Below are positions 51,383 to 59,291 of a stretch of DNA of 64,000 bases, one piece after another. The first letter of the stretch is position 1; each line of letters opens with the position of its first letter. Made by a program: the position numbers and the translations under genes. Source of the DNA: Caulobacter flavus (GTDB taxonomy: Bacteria; Pseudomonadota; Alphaproteobacteria; Caulobacterales; Caulobacteraceae); the NCBI RefSeq assembly GCF_003722335.1, contig NZ_CP026100.1, positions 682,001 to 746,000 of the forward strand, written 5' to 3'. The notes under the pieces are model-generated. The model was not told the DNA's origin. It saw only the letters and a program-made list of their open reading frames with translations, and did not search any database.

Positions 51383-53242
51383 CTACCGTCCCTCCCCGGC
51401 CAGCTTCTCGTAGTAGTCGGCCAGCACCTTGAAGGCGGCCTTGCGCCGGCCGGTGGGCGAGATCAGGCCCTTGCGGTTCCAGCCCTGCTGGTAGACGGGG
51501 TGCTGGCGGCGGGGCGAGCGGAAGTCCTTGAGGATCCACGGCGACATGCCCCGAAGGCTGGGGGCGTTGGCGGCCATGGCCAGGGTCTGGACGTAGTAGC
51601 GGGCCTGGAAGTCCTCGGAGAACTTGCGCATCAGGGCCGGGTCGCTGAAGCCGGCCAGGGCGTCGGCGCCGAACTCGGAGAACACCAGCGGCTTGTCGGT
51701 CGGCCGCCAGGCGATCTTGGCCACCGCGTCGAGGCTGTCGTCGGAATACCAGCCGGCATAGGTGTTGACCGCCAGCACGTCGAGCTTGGCCGCCAGCGGG
51801 TCGTCGACGCCCATCAGCTGCCTGCCGCCTTCGATCTTGCGATCGGCCAGCAGGGCGGCGGTGACCAGGCGGGTGTCGTCCAGCGCGCGGACATCGTCGG
51901 CCAGGGTTCCGAGGAAGGCGTTGCGGGCCTCGCTGACCGGGGTCTCGTTGGCCACGCTCCACAGCACGATCGAGGCGCGGTTGCGGTCGCGGCGGATCGC
52001 GTCCGCCTGCATGTCGCGCGCCAGCTTCAGGGTGCGGGCGTTGCCGAAGTCGACCAGCCAGTAGATCGGGATCTCGCTCCAGACCAGCAGGCCCATCTCG
52101 TCGGCCAGGCGCGTGGTGACCTCCGAATGCGGATAGTGGGCCAGGCGCACGAAGTTGGCGTGCAGGCCGTCGCGCGCCTCGGCCAGCAGGGCGTGGGCCG
52201 AGGCCTCGGTGATCGTGCGGGCGGGGTTCTCGCCCAGCTCCTCCTCGTGCAGGCAGATGCCGCGCAGGAACACCGGCTTGCCGTTGACCAGGATATCGCC
52301 GCCGCGCACCTCGACCGTGCGGAAGCCCACGCGATCGGTCAGCACGTCGTCGCCGGCCTCGACCCGCACGTCGTAGAGCACGGGCGCGCCCGGCGCCCAG
52401 CGCCGGAGGCCCTTGGGCGCCGGCGCGGTCAATTTCGCCACGCCGTCGGCGCCGGCCTGGCCCGACAGCGTGAGGTTCAGTCCGGCGACCTTGACGCTGA
52501 CGGCCTGACCAGCGGCGGCGGAACCATCCAGGCGCACGTCGGCGGCGATCGTCTTGCCGTCGCGGGTCAGGCGCACCCAGGCGTCGTCGACGAAGGTCTC
52601 CGGCGTGATCACCAGCCGCACCGGCCGGGTGATGCCGCCATAGGTCTCCCAGTCGGTGACCGGCGGCGGGGCGCCGTCCACGGCGGGCGTGGAGTCGACG
52701 CCGACCGTCACCTGGTTCTGGCCGGCCCGCAGCAGGCTGGTCACCTCCAGCGAGAAGGGCGTGAAGCCGCCCTCGTGCTCGCCCGCGGTCTTGCCGTTCA
52801 GATAGACCTTGGCGGTGTAGTTGGCGGCCTCGAACCGCAGGAAGGCCCGCTGGCCGGGCTTCAGGGCGGCGGCGTCGAACCGCCGCTGGTACCAGACGAG
52901 GCCCTGGTAGTGGCGCATCTCCGGCGCGTGGGTCAGCCACGAGGCCGGCAAGGTGGCCGTCGGCGAGCGCTGCATGTCGTATTCGTAGAGCGCCTTGGGA
53001 TCGGCGCGGGTCACCTGCTCGACGTCGCTGTCGTCATAGCGGCGGTGGCCGGTTCCGGGCGGGCCGCGATGGAACCCGGCCACGCCGTCGCGATAGGGGT
53101 CGACCGAATAGTTCCAGGTTCCCGACAGATCCTGACCGTCACGCCGGTCCGCCCGGGTCAGGGTCGGTCCCGCCTGCGCCGCCGACGCGACTGCCGCCAG
53201 CACGGCCATGGCCGCCAGAACGCGCTCGAACACCCGCCGCAT
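51383..53242 (-). CDS. Glycoside hydrolase family 2 (beta-glucuronidase/galactosidase type)
   Basis: Secreted glycosidase of 619 aa from ATG 53242 with a signal peptide (to AQAGP). The sugar-binding jelly roll (LSGTWNYSVDPY ... GLVWYQRRFD) is followed by an immunoglobulin-like domain and the TIM barrel from ILVNGKPVFLRGICLHEEE. The acid/base Glu is in SIVLWSVANETP and the nucleophile Glu in VFSEFGAD. Both are intact. The overall look is closer to beta-glucuronidase than LacZ. A palindrome 30 bp upstream (53273-53286) suggests repression by a LacI-type regulator. Confidence 0.92.
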   Translation of the reverse strand: MRRVFERVLAAMAVLAAVASAAQAGPTLTRADRRDGQDLSGTWNYSVDPYRDGVAGFHRGPPGTGHRRYDDSDVEQVTRADPKALYEYDMQRSPTATLPASWLTHAPEMRHYQGLVWYQRRFDAAALKPGQRAFLRFEAANYTAKVYLNGKTAGEHEGGFTPFSLEVTSLLRAGQNQVTVGVDSTPAVDGAPPPVTDWETYGGITRPVRLVITPETFVDDAWVRLTRDGKTIAADVRLDGSAAAGQAVSVKVAGLNLTLSGQAGADGVAKLTAPAPKGLRRWAPGAPVLYDVRVEAGDDVLTDRVGFRTVEVRGGDILVNGKPVFLRGICLHEEELGENPARTITEASAHALLAEARDGLHANFVRLAHYPHSEVTTRLADEMGLLVWSEIPIYWLVDFGNARTLKLARDMQADAIRRDRNRASIVLWSVANETPVSEARNAFLGTLADDVRALDDTRLVTAALLADRKIEGGRQLMGVDDPLAAKLDVLAVNTYAGWYSDDSLDAVAKIAWRPTDKPLVFSEFGADALAGFSDPALMRKFSEDFQARYYVQTLAMAANAPSLRGMSPWILKDFRSPRRQHPVYQQGWNRKGLISPTGRRKAAFKVLADYYEKLAGEGR

Positions 53243-53272
53243 CAACCTCTCCCTGTCGCGCAACGCTGGTAA

Positions 53273-53286
53273 TGCCAACGTTGTCA
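53273..53286. promoter_or_regulatory. LacI-type operator upstream of the GH2 gene
   Basis: TGCCAACGTTGTCA, a 14-bp palindrome around the CAACGTTG core with one mismatched pair (C/T). It lies 31 bp before the GH2 start. The 10-bp CAACGTTGTC is shared with the site at 23939-23948. Confidence 0.5.
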
Positions 53287-53421
53287 TTGGGCGGGATATT
53301 GGTCAGGCCGGTTGAGGGTTGTCTATAGGCGCGGATTATCGCGCACCTCATGGGGGCACCGCATCTTTTACTACCGCAAGGGTTGCTGTAGAATCATGAT
53401 GTCGAATAGGGAGGGGCGCGA

Positions 53422-53853
53422 GTGAGCAGTTTTACGAACCAGCAGGTCGATGCCGCAGCCTGCAAACGTTTCAAAGAGAAAAGCGCAGATTGGGTCGATG
53501 GCCCTAGCCATTTAGGCAGCCATGCGGTGTGGCGCATCTGGACTTATAATGGTGATGACTATCAAGCGCGCTATGCAGTCGAAGACACCGCTGGCAGTTT
53601 AGTTTTCTTCGAAAGCATTCCGGATTTATGTAATTGGATAAATTCGAAATTCGATCTGCATGGTTACAAGAACAGGACGTTGAACTCCGTTCCGATTTGG
53701 GTGGCCGCCGCCGTCGTGATCGCAGGCATGGCGCTCATTTCATACATCGCCATAACGGGACCACAGCAGTCGTTTCCCCTGACGGCGACGCTTACGGCGG
53801 TGCTCGGCGGAGGCGCTGGGTATCTATTCGCGCGGCGACCGACGCGACCCTAA
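53422..53853 (+). CDS. Hypothetical two-TM protein in an AT-rich patch
   Basis: Protein of 143 aa starting at GTG 53422 behind a GGGAGGGGC ribosome site. Residues 1-88 are soluble and aromatic-rich (HAVWRIWTYNGDDYQARYAVEDT, LCNWINSKFDLHG). Two hydrophobic spans follow (VPIWVAAAVVIAGMALISYIAI and TATLTAVLGGGAGYLFA). Codon use in the first 300 bases has many A/T third positions unlike all neighbours, which suggests recent transfer. No family recognised. Convergent with the cytochrome-like gene, 33 bp apart. Confidence 0.7.
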   Translation: MSSFTNQQVDAAACKRFKEKSADWVDGPSHLGSHAVWRIWTYNGDDYQARYAVEDTAGSLVFFESIPDLCNWINSKFDLHGYKNRTLNSVPIWVAAAVVIAGMALISYIAITGPQQSFPLTATLTAVLGGGAGYLFARRPTRP

Positions 53854-53886
53854 AGGATCAGGCGACAGTCTGTACCCTTCAAGACG

Positions 53887-54537
53887 TCACGCCTTCGGGC
53901 ACTTGGCTCCAGTGTCGATCCACGCCTTGATGATCTCGCCGAACTGACCTTGCGTACCCGGCGCGGGCTTGCGGCCCTCGCCGGGGTTCCAGCCCCAGCC
54001 GACCAGGTGGTCGCGGGCCATGTGCTCGTGGATCTGGGCCAGCGTCTTGCCGCCGTTGCGGGCCGGGTCCTTCAGCTGGGCGCAGATCTGACCCAGCGAC
54101 CGGCCCTGCCAGGCCATCTCGGCCGGGGCCAGCGCCCAGTGCGGATCGCCGGGAATGCTTTTGACCTGCTGGCCGAAGGTCTTGACGTTGGCCGGGCCAT
54201 GGCACGACAGGCAGGGCATGCCGGTCGGCCCGTGGCCGCTCTGGCCGGCGACCATCGGCGGATTGTGCGGATGCAGGTCGTCGCCCTGGGTGGGCGCGCG
54301 CTCGGCGGGATGGCAGTTCAGGCAGCGCGGGCTCTGGATCACCTTGCCCGCCTCGGTGAACAGGGCGACCGAGCGGGCGGCCGGATCCTTGATCGACTGG
54401 AAGCTGGCGACGGTCTTGAGGCCCTCGGCCGGCGGCGTCGCGGCGGGCGCGGGACCCGCGCCGCCCTGGGCCATGGCGATCACGGCGCCGCCCGACAGGG
54501 CCAGGCCGAAGGCGAGCATCACGGTGGCGAGACGCAT
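53887..54537 (-). CDS. Periplasmic c-type cytochrome-like protein with two CxxCH motifs
   Basis: Protein of 216 aa with a signal peptide (MRLATVMLAFGLALSGGAVIAMAQ) and two haem-binding motifs, CLNCH near residue 73 and CLSCH near 112. Other His/Met residues (PHNPPMVAGQSGHG, HEHMARDHLVGWGW) could be axial ligands. It resembles cytochrome subunits near isoquinoline 1-oxidoreductase-type enzymes. No dehydrogenase partner is adjacent. It follows the amidotransferase gene by 38 bp on the same strand. Confidence 0.8.
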   Translation of the reverse strand: MRLATVMLAFGLALSGGAVIAMAQGGAGPAPAATPPAEGLKTVASFQSIKDPAARSVALFTEAGKVIQSPRCLNCHPAERAPTQGDDLHPHNPPMVAGQSGHGPTGMPCLSCHGPANVKTFGQQVKSIPGDPHWALAPAEMAWQGRSLGQICAQLKDPARNGGKTLAQIHEHMARDHLVGWGWNPGEGRKPAPGTQGQFGEIIKAWIDTGAKCPKA

Positions 54538-54575
54538 GGCGTGGTTCCTCCGCTCCGCCAGCCGCAACGGCCAAG

Positions 54576-55286
54576 TCAGGCCTTGGTTGCCTTGGCCGCG
54601 CCCGTCAGGAAGCCGTCGATCCAGCCGGCGATGCGGCGGCTGTCGTTGGGCGCGGCCAGCGAGGCCACGGCCGCGTCGGCCTGCTCTTCCGAAAAGCGCG
54701 CGCCGCGCCGGCTCTCGATCAGGGCCGTGGCGTAGGCCGGGTCGAACTCCGGGTGGAACTGCATGGAGATGGCCTTGTCGCCATAGGCCAGCACGCCGAA
54801 CGGGGTGAAGTCGCTGCCGGCCAGCACCTGACCGCCCGGGGCCAGGGCCACCACCTGGTCCTGGTGCGAGCCGGGCGCGCTGACGTGCGCCGCGTCGTCC
54901 ATCCAGGCCGCGGGCTTCGACACCGAATAGCTCTGCAGGCCGATGCCCCAACCCTTGTCGGACTTCACCGCGCTGCCGCCGAAGGCCTCGGCCATCACCT
55001 GGTGGCCGAAGCACACGCCCACCAGCGGAACCTGGTCGCGGGCGCTGGCCAGAAAGCCTTTCAACGGCTCGATCCACGGCAGGTCGTCATAGACCCCCGC
55101 CGAACTGCCGGTGACGATATAGGCGTCGCAGGCGCCCAGCGTCTTGGGCAGCACGCCGGCCTGGACGTCGAAGGTCGCGTAGTCGTGGCCCGGTCCCAGC
55201 AGGCGCTGGAACATGCCGCCGTAGCGGCCGTAGGCGGGGATCAGGCTTTCGGGCGGCTCGCCCGTTTCCAAGAGGCCGATGCGCAT
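54576..55286 (-). CDS. Class I glutamine amidotransferase-like protein
   Basis: Protein of 236 aa with the class I GATase fold. The nucleophile Cys is in VGVCFGHQVMAEAFGG near residue 90 and the His-Glu pair in MQFHPEFDP near 180. The N-terminal MRIGLLETGEPPE and YIVTGSSAGVYDDLPWI are typical of the GMP synthase-like subgroup that hydrolyses gamma-glutamyl compounds (for example PuuD-like or cytoplasmic peptidases). No synthetase domain is fused. It starts 17 bp downstream of the adenosyltransferase gene in an operon. Confidence 0.9.
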   Translation of the reverse strand: MRIGLLETGEPPESLIPAYGRYGGMFQRLLGPGHDYATFDVQAGVLPKTLGACDAYIVTGSSAGVYDDLPWIEPLKGFLASARDQVPLVGVCFGHQVMAEAFGGSAVKSDKGWGIGLQSYSVSKPAAWMDDAAHVSAPGSHQDQVVALAPGGQVLAGSDFTPFGVLAYGDKAISMQFHPEFDPAYATALIESRRGARFSEEQADAAVASLAAPNDSRRIAGWIDGFLTGAAKATKA

Positions 55287-55303
55287 CGTCTTCCTATGGC
55301 GTC

Positions 55304-55882
55304 TTATCGCGTCGCGCCGGGCTTCCACAGAACGTCGCCGGCGCCGTCGGAGTTGGCGCGCCGGGCGGCCACGAACAAGAGGTCCGACAGGCGATTGAGA
55401 TATTTCAGCGCCGGCTGGCCGACGATCTCGCCCTCGAGGGCGGCCAGGGCCACGCAGGCGCGCTCGGCCCGGCGGCAGACCGTTCGGGCCACGTGCAGCG
55501 CCGCCGACAGCGGCGAGCCGGCCGGCAGCACGAACGAGGTCAGCGGCGAAAGCCTTTCGTTGATCAGGTCGATCTCGGCCTCCAGCCGCTCGACCTGGGC
55601 CTCGACCACGCGCAGAGGCTCCCATTCCGGCTTGCCGTTCTGCTCGGGGGTGGCCAGGTCCGCGCCCAGGTCGAAGAGGTCGTTCTGGATCCGCTCGAGC
55701 ATGGCGTCGAGCACGGGGTCGCCGCCGGCGTGCTGGCGGGCGACGCCGATGAAGGCGTTGGTCTCGTCGACGCCGCCATAGGCCTCGACCCGCAGGGAGG
55801 CCTTGCTGACCGGCTCGCCCGTCGACAGCCGGGTCGAGCCCTTGTCGCCGGTGCGCGTATAGATGCGGTTGAGCACGACCAC
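55304..55882 (-). CDS. ATP:cob(I)alamin adenosyltransferase (PduO type)
   Basis: Makes adenosylcobalamin from cob(I)alamin and ATP, the cofactor that ecm at 41.2 kb needs. The 192 aa begin with the ATP-binding IYTRTGDKGSTRLSTGE. EAYGGVDETNAFIG follows, and the C-terminal RRAERACVAL and YLNRLSDLLFVAARRAN are characteristic of PduO enzymes. Length is normal. The upstream gene is the twin-TM HIG1-like protein, a pairing frequent in alphaproteobacteria. Downstream is the amidotransferase gene. Confidence 0.93.
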   Translation of the reverse strand: MVVLNRIYTRTGDKGSTRLSTGEPVSKASLRVEAYGGVDETNAFIGVARQHAGGDPVLDAMLERIQNDLFDLGADLATPEQNGKPEWEPLRVVEAQVERLEAEIDLINERLSPLTSFVLPAGSPLSAALHVARTVCRRAERACVALAALEGEIVGQPALKYLNRLSDLLFVAARRANSDGAGDVLWKPGATR

Positions 55883-55931
55883 GCCGTTATCTCCTGAAAC
55901 AAAGCTGCAAAATCAGCCCCCTAAAGAAGCT

Positions 55932-56129
55932 CTAGCGGTGGCTCCACCAGAAGGCGGCCACCAGCACCAGCACGGCGACGAACTGCAGCACCACCCGCAG
56001 GCGCATCAGCCGGTTGGAATAGGAGCGGCCGAAGTCGCCGCCGCGGAAGAGGGCGTAGATCCCCACGCACAGCGTCGCCAGCACGGCGAACAGGGCGACG
56101 GGGATGGCGATTTGGAACAGGTTGGCCAT
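55932..56129 (-). CDS. Twin-TM HIG1-domain protein
   Basis: Small membrane protein of 65 aa with two helices (FQIAIPVALFAVLATLCVGIYAL and VVLQFVAVLVLVAAFWWS) joined by a charged loop with FGRSYSNRLMRLRV, a pattern of HIG1/hypoxia-induced-like twin-TM proteins. Related proteins act on respiratory complexes; a direct role is unproven here. It begins the operon with the cobalamin adenosyltransferase gene, 49 bp downstream. Confidence 0.85.
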   Translation of the reverse strand: MANLFQIAIPVALFAVLATLCVGIYALFRGGDFGRSYSNRLMRLRVVLQFVAVLVLVAAFWWSHR

Positions 56130-56504
56130 GCGCCCAACCTAGAGGGTGACAGCCGGAAGCGTGAGCGCTTTTCGGCGGTCGTCACCTCCTAAATTGACGC
56201 GCGGCCTCTGCGCCGCTCGCCTTAGGAACGTCAGCGCCGCCTCGCTCGCCTCAAAATCGCAAAACATGTTCGCCGAGTGCGTTCGTTGAGCGCATTTGCC
56301 GCATCGACGATTGAGCAGCGCTACCATAGAACGTTTTTCAGCCAAGGTTGACTGATTTTGGCACGTTTTGTGGGTTGAATTCCCTTGCACACAAGGGTAG
56401 ACGGCCCCACCTGAATTCACAGTGCGCGTTCGTTGAACATGATCGACGCCAAGCCGCGGATCGTTCAGCGCAGTTTGTTCCCGCGGCCGGCCTGGAGAGA
56501 AATC
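56130..56504. promoter_or_regulatory. Promoter and operator region of the TetR gene pair
   Basis: About 375 bp with no clear gene, AT-richer than its surroundings in 56320-56420. The motif GCGTTCGTTGA[G/A]C occurs twice, at 56279-56291 and 56426-56438. The first lies within an imperfect 17-bp palindrome, TGCGTTCGTTGAGCGCA, and the second within GTTCGTTGAAC, a perfect match to a GTTC-N3-GAAC palindrome. These are candidate autoregulatory sites. Confidence 0.5.
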
Positions 56505-56738
56505 ATGTCGCAGAGCGCACGGCTCGCCGTGGCCCAATCCAACGAGAAAGGGACCGAGAGGGACGAAGCCCTCGCGGAAGTCCGCCAACTGATTATCGAC
56601 CTTCGAGACGCCGCCCAGGACGGGCGCGATCTCGCCCGCCGCTACGCCGACGTCCTGCAAAACGTCGTCGACGAGTATTGCATCGAATTTGAGAAGCGCG
56701 CCGAAGCCGCGCTCGCCCGCCTGGAGGCCGCCGCATGA
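56505..56738 (+). CDS. Small helical protein preceding a TetR gene
   Basis: Protein of 77 aa from ATG 56505, chosen for the ribosome site GGAGAG eight bases before it; ATG 56439 and TTG 56433 would add leaders. The sequence is almost all helix and charged, with a heptad look (DEALAEVRQLIIDLRDAAQDGRDLARRYADVLQ), so a coiled coil is likely. Similar small helical proteins precede TetR genes in other alphaproteobacteria as far as I can tell, but I do not know a function. The stop overlaps the TetR start as ATGA, showing translational coupling. Confidence 0.7.
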   Translation: MSQSARLAVAQSNEKGTERDEALAEVRQLIIDLRDAAQDGRDLARRYADVLQNVVDEYCIEFEKRAEAALARLEAAA

Positions 56739-57382
56739 GCTTTGTTTCCGTCAACATCGAGTCCGGTTCCGAAACCCCGGTGAAGCTGACCCGCCGGGCG
56801 CTCGCCAAGCAGCGCACCCGCGAACGCGTCCTGTCGGCCGCCCGCCGCCTGTTCAGCGAGCGCGGCTACGAGGGCGCGACGATCCGTGACATCGCCCAGG
56901 CCGCCGGCATGTCGACCGGCGCGGTGTTCGCCTCGTTCTCGGACAAGTCGGAACTGTTCGACGAGATCCTGACCGCCGACTACGAAGTCATCTACGCCCA
57001 GATGAAGCAGGCCGCCCGTGAAGGCGAGACCGTCGCCGACGCCCTGCTGGGCCTGTTCGGCGTGGCCTACAGCTTCCACCTGGAGCAACTGCCGCTGCTG
57101 CAGGCCAGCATCGCCGTCAGCTGGACCCGTTCGGACGCCGCCGAGAAGCGCGCCCGCACGGATATCAAGCACCTGTTCGCCCTGATCACCGACGCGCTGG
57201 AACGCGGCGTGCAGGCCGGCGAGCTGAAGGCCGACGTGGACGCGAAACTCGTGGCCGAGATCGCTTGGGACGTGTATGTCGCCAACTACCGCCGCGCCGT
57301 CTACGACGGCTGGACGGTCGAGAACCTGGTGGCTCACCTGCGTGAACAGCTGAAGCTGATCCTCGCCGGCGCGCGCGCCTGA
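56735..57382 (+). CDS. TetR-family transcriptional regulator (first of two)
   Basis: Repressor of 215 aa. The helix-turn-helix at about 25-70 reads RVLSAARRLFSERGYEGATIRDIAQAAGMSTGAVFASFSDKSELF (motif pieces ARRLFSERGYEGATI and AAGMSTGAVFASFSDK). The rest is a helical ligand-binding domain (VSWTRSDAAEKRARTDIKHLFALITDALERGVQAGEL region). It follows the small helical gene with a 4-base overlap. The repeated palindromes upstream are likely its own sites. The ligand is unknown. Confidence 0.92.
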   Translation: MSFVSVNIESGSETPVKLTRRALAKQRTRERVLSAARRLFSERGYEGATIRDIAQAAGMSTGAVFASFSDKSELFDEILTADYEVIYAQMKQAAREGETVADALLGLFGVAYSFHLEQLPLLQASIAVSWTRSDAAEKRARTDIKHLFALITDALERGVQAGELKADVDAKLVAEIAWDVYVANYRRAVYDGWTVENLVAHLREQLKLILAGARA

Positions 57383-57518
57383 GGACGGTTCCGCCGGGGG
57401 GCGGATCGTCCCCCGGTCGTCCAGGTCAACGACAACAAGAACGAGACGGGCGCCCGTTGGGGTCGGGTGCGCGTTTCGATGTGTGAAATCAGCGCTGCGT
57501 GTCCGGAGGGGGAACTGC

Positions 57519-58124
57519 GTGGGCGTACGCGACGAACAGAAACAGGCGACGCGCGAGCGCGTGCTCGAAGCCGCGCGAGACCTGTTCAACGAGACCGGTT
57601 ACGAAGAGACCACGATCCGCGCCATCGCCGAACGGGCTGGCGTGTCGGTGGGCAGCGTCTTCACGACCTTCGCTTCAAAGGCCGAGGTGCTCAGCCACGT
57701 GATGGAACGGCGCCTGGGCGACCTCTATGCCGAATTCGACCGGGTGCTGCCGTTTCTGCGCGGCTCCACGGCCGACCGGCTGTGCTCGATCTTCGCCATC
57801 CACTACGAGTTCGAGACCAAGCGTGTGCGCCTGTTCCTGGCCCACATCGCCGCCTCCTACAGCCCAAGCAACGATCCGGGCGTGACGCCTTACGGCCGTA
57901 ACGAGCGGCTGTCGGACATGCTGGAGCAGGTGCTGCGCGACGGCGTGGCGCGCGGCGACGTGCGCGGCGACCTGGACCTTCCCCTGACCGTGGAAGTGCT
58001 GAAGGCCTGCTACGCCTCCAACTACCGCATGGCCGCCGCCCGCGGCGCCGACGCGGCCGAGATGTCGACGGCGATGGACAGACAGGTCGCCCTGATCGCC
58101 GCCGGCTGGGCGCCCCGGAGCTAG
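57519..58124 (+). CDS. TetR-family transcriptional regulator (second of two)
   Basis: Repressor of 201 aa starting at GTG 57519, chosen because GGAGGGGGAA lies at the right distance; GTG 57483 is longer but has no such site. The helix-turn-helix is ARDLFNETGYEETTI with RAGVSVGSVFTTFASK. The C-terminal domain is similar in size and layout to that of the first TetR (35-40% similar by eye in the head), suggesting a duplicated pair. It starts 136 bp after the first TetR stop, on the same strand. Ligand unknown. Confidence 0.9.
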   Translation: MGVRDEQKQATRERVLEAARDLFNETGYEETTIRAIAERAGVSVGSVFTTFASKAEVLSHVMERRLGDLYAEFDRVLPFLRGSTADRLCSIFAIHYEFETKRVRLFLAHIAASYSPSNDPGVTPYGRNERLSDMLEQVLRDGVARGDVRGDLDLPLTVEVLKACYASNYRMAAARGADAAEMSTAMDRQVALIAAGWAPRS

Positions 58125-58129
58125 GCGTT

Positions 58130-59176
58130 CTAGTCCCGCGTCATCCGCTCCAGCGGGGCGGTGAAGCGGGCCGAGAAGCCGTGCGGGGCGTAGATCAGCT
58201 CGGCCTCGCGCGCCGCCCGCAGGCCCGTGGAGATCAGGCGCGAGCCGAAGCCCTTGCGCGCCGGGGCCGCGGCGGGCGGGCCGCCGGTCTCGCGCCAGTC
58301 GAGCACGAAGCGCTCGCCCTCGATCCGCCAGCTCAGCGACACCCGGCCGGCCTCGACCGACAGCGCGCCGTACTTGGCGGCGTTGGTGGCCAGTTCGTGC
58401 AGCAGCAGCGACAACGACAGGCTGGCGTCGGCGGCCAGCAGCACGTTGGGGCCCTCGACCGCGACCTGCCCCCGGCCGTCGTGCAGATCCAGCATCGGGC
58501 CGATCACCGAACGCACCGAGGCCGGCCGCCACTGGTGCTGCAGCAGCACGTCGTGGGCATGGCCCAAGGCGATCAGGCGGTCCTCGAACGTCCGTACCGC
58601 GCCCTGGTCCTGGACGGACTTGAGGCTCTGGGCGGCGATGGCCTGGACCATCGACATGATGTTCTTCACCCGGTGGCTGAGCTCGTGGTTCAGCAGTTCC
58701 TGCTGGGCGACGGCCTCGGCGTGGGCGGCCTCGGTCCGCATCTTGCCGGTGGTCTCGTTGGTGATGCACAGCACGCCCAGCACCGCCCCGGCGTCGTCTC
58801 GCACGGGGGTGTAGGAGAACGTCCACCAGGTGTCCTCGGGCTCGCCGTAGCGCTCCATCGGGATGAACATGTCGATGACGCGCGAGGCCTCGCCGGCCTC
58901 GGCCTTCAGGAACATCGGCTCGACGCTGGGCCAGGCGTCGGCCCACAGGTCCTCGAACCGCGCGCCCTGCGCCGCCTCGAGCCGGGGCCCGAGGATCGGC
59001 CGGTAGGCGTCGTTGAACATGAAGACGCGCTCGGAACCCCAGACCAGGTACATCGACTCCGGCGAGCCGAGCAGCGAATTGACGACCATCCCCAGCGTCT
59101 CGGGCCACGCTTCGCGCGGGCCCAGCGGGTGGTTGTCCCAATCCACAGCCTCCAGGAGGCTGGCCGCCGACTGCAC
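58130..59176 (-). CDS. PAS - HWE-type sensor histidine kinase
   Basis: Cytosolic kinase of 348 aa. A PAS/PAC domain fills about 20-140 (SMYLVWGSERVFMFNDAYRPILG and WWTFSYTPVRDDAGAVLGVLCITNETT). The HWE kinase domain begins with the phospho-His in LLNHELSHRVKNIMSMVQAIAAQ near 160. An N box follows in LLLHELATNAAKYGAL near 245 and the family WRE motif in LDWRETGGP. HWE kinases are typical of alphaproteobacteria and often act in light or general stress responses. Its partner is not in view. Convergent with the second TetR gene, 5 bp apart. Confidence 0.92.
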   Translation of the reverse strand: MQSAASLLEAVDWDNHPLGPREAWPETLGMVVNSLLGSPESMYLVWGSERVFMFNDAYRPILGPRLEAAQGARFEDLWADAWPSVEPMFLKAEAGEASRVIDMFIPMERYGEPEDTWWTFSYTPVRDDAGAVLGVLCITNETTGKMRTEAAHAEAVAQQELLNHELSHRVKNIMSMVQAIAAQSLKSVQDQGAVRTFEDRLIALGHAHDVLLQHQWRPASVRSVIGPMLDLHDGRGQVAVEGPNVLLAADASLSLSLLLHELATNAAKYGALSVEAGRVSLSWRIEGERFVLDWRETGGPPAAAPARKGFGSRLISTGLRAAREAELIYAPHGFSARFTAPLERMTRD

Positions 59177-59291
59177 CGTCCGAAACTCCGCTCGATGATG
59201 GCCGTCCGTGAAGGGCGATGCGCATCCAGGGCCAGACCCTAGGTGATCGCAACAAGCGGCACAATCGAAGCAAAAGTGTCGGTGGAACGAC

